Positions 62,891 through 64,000 of a stretch of DNA of 64,000 nucleotides are shown one piece after another. A program made the position numbers and the translations under genes. The stretch covers positions 1 to 64,000 of the forward strand of contig CAIYSL010000076.1 of the NCBI GenBank assembly GCA_903928915.1. Reading direction: 5' to 3'. The notes under the pieces were generated by a model. It made no database searches. It saw nothing but the letters and a program-made list of their open reading frames with translations, and had not been told where the DNA came from. Position 1 is the stretch's first letter. Each line of letters begins with the position of its first letter. This stretch comes from an uncultured Syntrophobacterales bacterium (lineage in GTDB: Bacteria > Desulfobacterota > Syntrophia > Syntrophales > UBA5619).

Positions 62891-62896
62891 AGTATA
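62891..62896 (-). promoter_or_regulatory. -10 element of the lipid kinase gene
   Basis: TATACT on the minus strand, 68 bp before the proposed TTG start; no clear -35. Confidence 0.35.
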
Positions 62897-62978
62897 CCAC
62901 AGATGCCCCCCCGCCGGTAGGTGAAAGGTCGCCAGACGGCGCCCTGCGGCCCGGATGGGCAATCCGCGTGCAAAGAGT

Positions 62979-63007
62979 TTGCTTTTCTTGCCCTTTTCTG
63001 GTATCCG
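62979..63007 (+). promoter_or_regulatory. Possible promoter of the DUF116 gene
   Basis: TTGCTT at 62979-62984, 17-bp spacer, TATCCG at 63002-63007, about 66 bp before the ATG. Confidence 0.35.
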
Positions 63008-63072
63008 TCTGCCCTGTGGACGGCGCGGCCGTTCCTCCTTCGCCCGGCTTTTCCCGCTCGACGGAAGGTTCG

Positions 63073-63645
63073 ATGAGAGACAACTGCGGCAGGCTCAAGT
63101 TCGTTTCCGCCTTCTTCTTCTTTCCCTTTCGTTCCTTCTTGGGGAGGCTGGGGATCCGCTACGATATCGCCCGGATCGCCAACGCTTACTACCGCGATGA
63201 GTTCAACCGGGCCCCGGCGGAGGCCAAGGCGGTGATCCTCCCCCATTGCCTGATCGGCGAAAAGTGCGCGGCGCGGTTCTCCAAGGAGGAAGGGGTCCTC
63301 TGCAAGGAGTGCACGCAGTGCCGGTGCGGCGAGATCCGCGCGCTCTGCCGGGAGCAAGGATGGCAATTCTACATCTCGCCGAGCGCGGGGTTCACGAAAC
63401 GGCTCGTCCAGCGCAAAGGGATCCGGGCCGCCGTCGGGGCCGCCTGCGCCTTCGAGATCGAAAAGGGGATCCGGGCGACGCCGATTACCCTCAAGGGGGT
63501 CCGTCTGAAACGGAGGAAGGTGATCCCCCAGGTGATCGTCACGGCGCGGTACGACTGCCTGGACAACGCAATCGACTGGGATCTGCTGAAGGGGGTCATC
63601 GTCGACGGGGCCGGGGGCGGGCGGAGCGGCGATCATGCAGGGTGA
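63073..63645 (+). CDS. DUF116-family cysteine-rich protein
   Basis: 190-residue protein of the DUF116 family, found mainly in anaerobes, function unknown. After an amphipathic start it shows VILPHCLIGEKCAARF, then LCKECTQCRCGEI: six cysteines in 40 residues, which suggest an Fe-S cluster or zinc site. A region typical of the family follows (AAVGAACAFEIEKG) and then VTARYDCLDNAIDW. GGAAGG precedes the ATG at 63073; the open frame upstream is a shadow of the divergent gene. Its last 11 bases overlap the flavoprotein gene, so the two are coupled, and a redox partnership is possible. Confidence 0.88.
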   Translation: MRDNCGRLKFVSAFFFFPFRSFLGRLGIRYDIARIANAYYRDEFNRAPAEAKAVILPHCLIGEKCAARFSKEEGVLCKECTQCRCGEIRALCREQGWQFYISPSAGFTKRLVQRKGIRAAVGAACAFEIEKGIRATPITLKGVRLKRRKVIPQVIVTARYDCLDNAIDWDLLKGVIVDGAGGGRSGDHAG

Positions 63646-64000
63646 GCGGCGACGGTCCTCTCCCGCGGTGCGCGACGTTTCCCGGGGCGATGCCCCCGAT
63701 CGCGTGGTCGTCGTCGGCGCCGGCGCCGGCGGGATGATGGCCGCGGGGCGCGCCGCCGAAGCGGGCTGCCGGGTCCTGCTGCTCGAAAAGACCGACGGAC
63801 CGGGGAAGAAACTCCTCATCAGCGGCAAGGGCCGCTGCAACCTGACGAACGCCCGGGACCTCGCAGGGTTCCTCGCCATGTTCGGGCCGAACGGCCGGTT
63901 CCTCCACGGGGTGTTCCGCCGGTTCTTCCGTGACGAGCTGCTCGCCCTATTCGACCGGTACGGCCTCCAGACCAAGGTGGAGCGGGGCGGCCGGGTCTTT
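63635..64000 (+). CDS. HI0933/BaiN-like FAD-dependent oxidoreductase (partial, runs off the window)
   Basis: The first 122 residues of a flavoprotein cut by the window end. A 25-residue polar extension precedes the FAD-binding motif VVVVGAGAGGMMAAGRAAEAG. Then come LLLEKTDGPGKKLLISGKGRCNLTN, the fingerprint of the HI0933/BaiN (YhiN) family, and FGPNGRFLHGVFRRF. Full-length members have about 400 residues. The true role of this family is unsettled; one member reduces bile-acid intermediates. The ATG lies inside the DUF116 gene, 11 bp of overlap. Confidence 0.92.
   Translation, partial: MQGERRRSSPAVRDVSRGDAPDRVVVVGAGAGGMMAAGRAAEAGCRVLLLEKTDGPGKKLLISGKGRCNLTNARDLAGFLAMFGPNGRFLHGVFRRFFRDELLALFDRYGLQTKVERGGRVF

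Noticed and set aside
62824-63975. Extension of the lipid kinase frame to about 699 codons
   Set aside because: The upstream part is antisense to DUF116 and the flavoprotein gene and shows no domain; family proteins are about 300 residues.
1-64000. CRISPR arrays, tRNA/rRNA genes, insertion sequences, phage genes
   Set aside because: None was seen when scanning: no regularly spaced repeats, no cloverleaf or rRNA-like stretch in the intergenic gaps, and no transposase, integrase or phage structural protein.

Overview
The window is a 64 kb stretch of high-GC, gene-dense chromosomal DNA. By gene content it comes from an anaerobic, motile, signalling-rich Gram-negative bacterium of the Desulfobacterota / Geobacterales-Syntrophales type ('deltaproteobacteria'). 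This rests on glpABC anaerobic glycerol-3-phosphate dehydrogenase, a two-subunit oxygen-sensitive class I fumarase, NIF-type nifU-nifS-cysE, a short ThiC, DUF116, two sigma54 activators, several lipoproteins and an RND-TolC efflux system. The taxonomic placement is inference; no rRNA gene is present and no tRNA, CRISPR array or insertion sequence was seen. Nearly all of the sequence is coding. Recurring -35/-10 pairs of the form TTGACA-N17/18-TATxxT lie in the intergenic gaps.

Layout. 1-3382 (minus): iron-type ABC transporter (binding protein, ATPase, permease cut by the window edge). 3782-5029: PAS-PAS-GGDEF cyclase. 5042-9059 (minus): glpABC. 9305-11397: small coiled-coil protein, then a structured leader and the two fumarase subunits. 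11403-16543 (minus): VOC protein, methyltransferase, lipoprotein hydrolase and TPP-riboswitch-controlled thiC. 16770-20124: hybrid kinase and a second diguanylate cyclase. 20298-23505 (minus): NIT-domain chemoreceptor plus an orphan molybdate-type binding protein. 23751-24962: a divergent RelA/SpoT-fold protein. 25002-26910 (minus): DacA-type peptidase and Tim44-like protein. 27138-29261: soluble hybrid kinase. 29276-32147 (minus): second chemoreceptor plus an orphan PstS-like binding protein. 32535-35506 (minus): nifU-nifS-cysE. 35668-40867 (minus): acyl-CoA ligase, CysRS paralogue, MATE pump, OMP decarboxylase. 41280-48363: hybrid kinase, sigma54 response regulator, sigma54-like promoter, pseudo-receiver and a frameshifted chemoreceptor. 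48538-55783 (minus): SppA-like lipoprotein, then the RND-adaptor-TolC-DUF2892 operon. 55990-60742: small membrane protein, GAF protein, GAPDH, sigma54 regulator and a convergent kinase. 60920-64000: two small exported proteins, a diacylglycerol-kinase-like protein, DUF116 and a HI0933-like flavoprotein.

How the parts fit. Four histidine kinases, two sigma54 activators, two diguanylate cyclases with intact product-inhibition sites and three chemoreceptors make this mainly a sensory region set among housekeeping operons. The clearest circuit is at 41-48 kb: a periplasmic-binding-domain hybrid kinase overlaps a sigma54 activator, and a sigma54-like promoter 190 bp after the activator precedes a phosphorylation-incompetent pseudo-receiver and a chemoreceptor. 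Two other chemoreceptors each follow a periplasmic binding protein that has no permease or ATPase beside it, which suggests binding-protein-mediated chemotaxis.

Most unusual items: the RelA/SpoT-fold protein with altered catalytic residues; a cysteinyl-tRNA synthetase paralogue that has lost two of four zinc ligands and sits beside a MATE exporter; two genes whose best ribosome-binding sites point to non-standard start codons (ATA/CTG and ACG); the frameshifted chemoreceptor; and several long perfect inverted repeats, the best having 20-bp arms at 61798-61840. All functional statements come from motifs read by eye; no database search was run.
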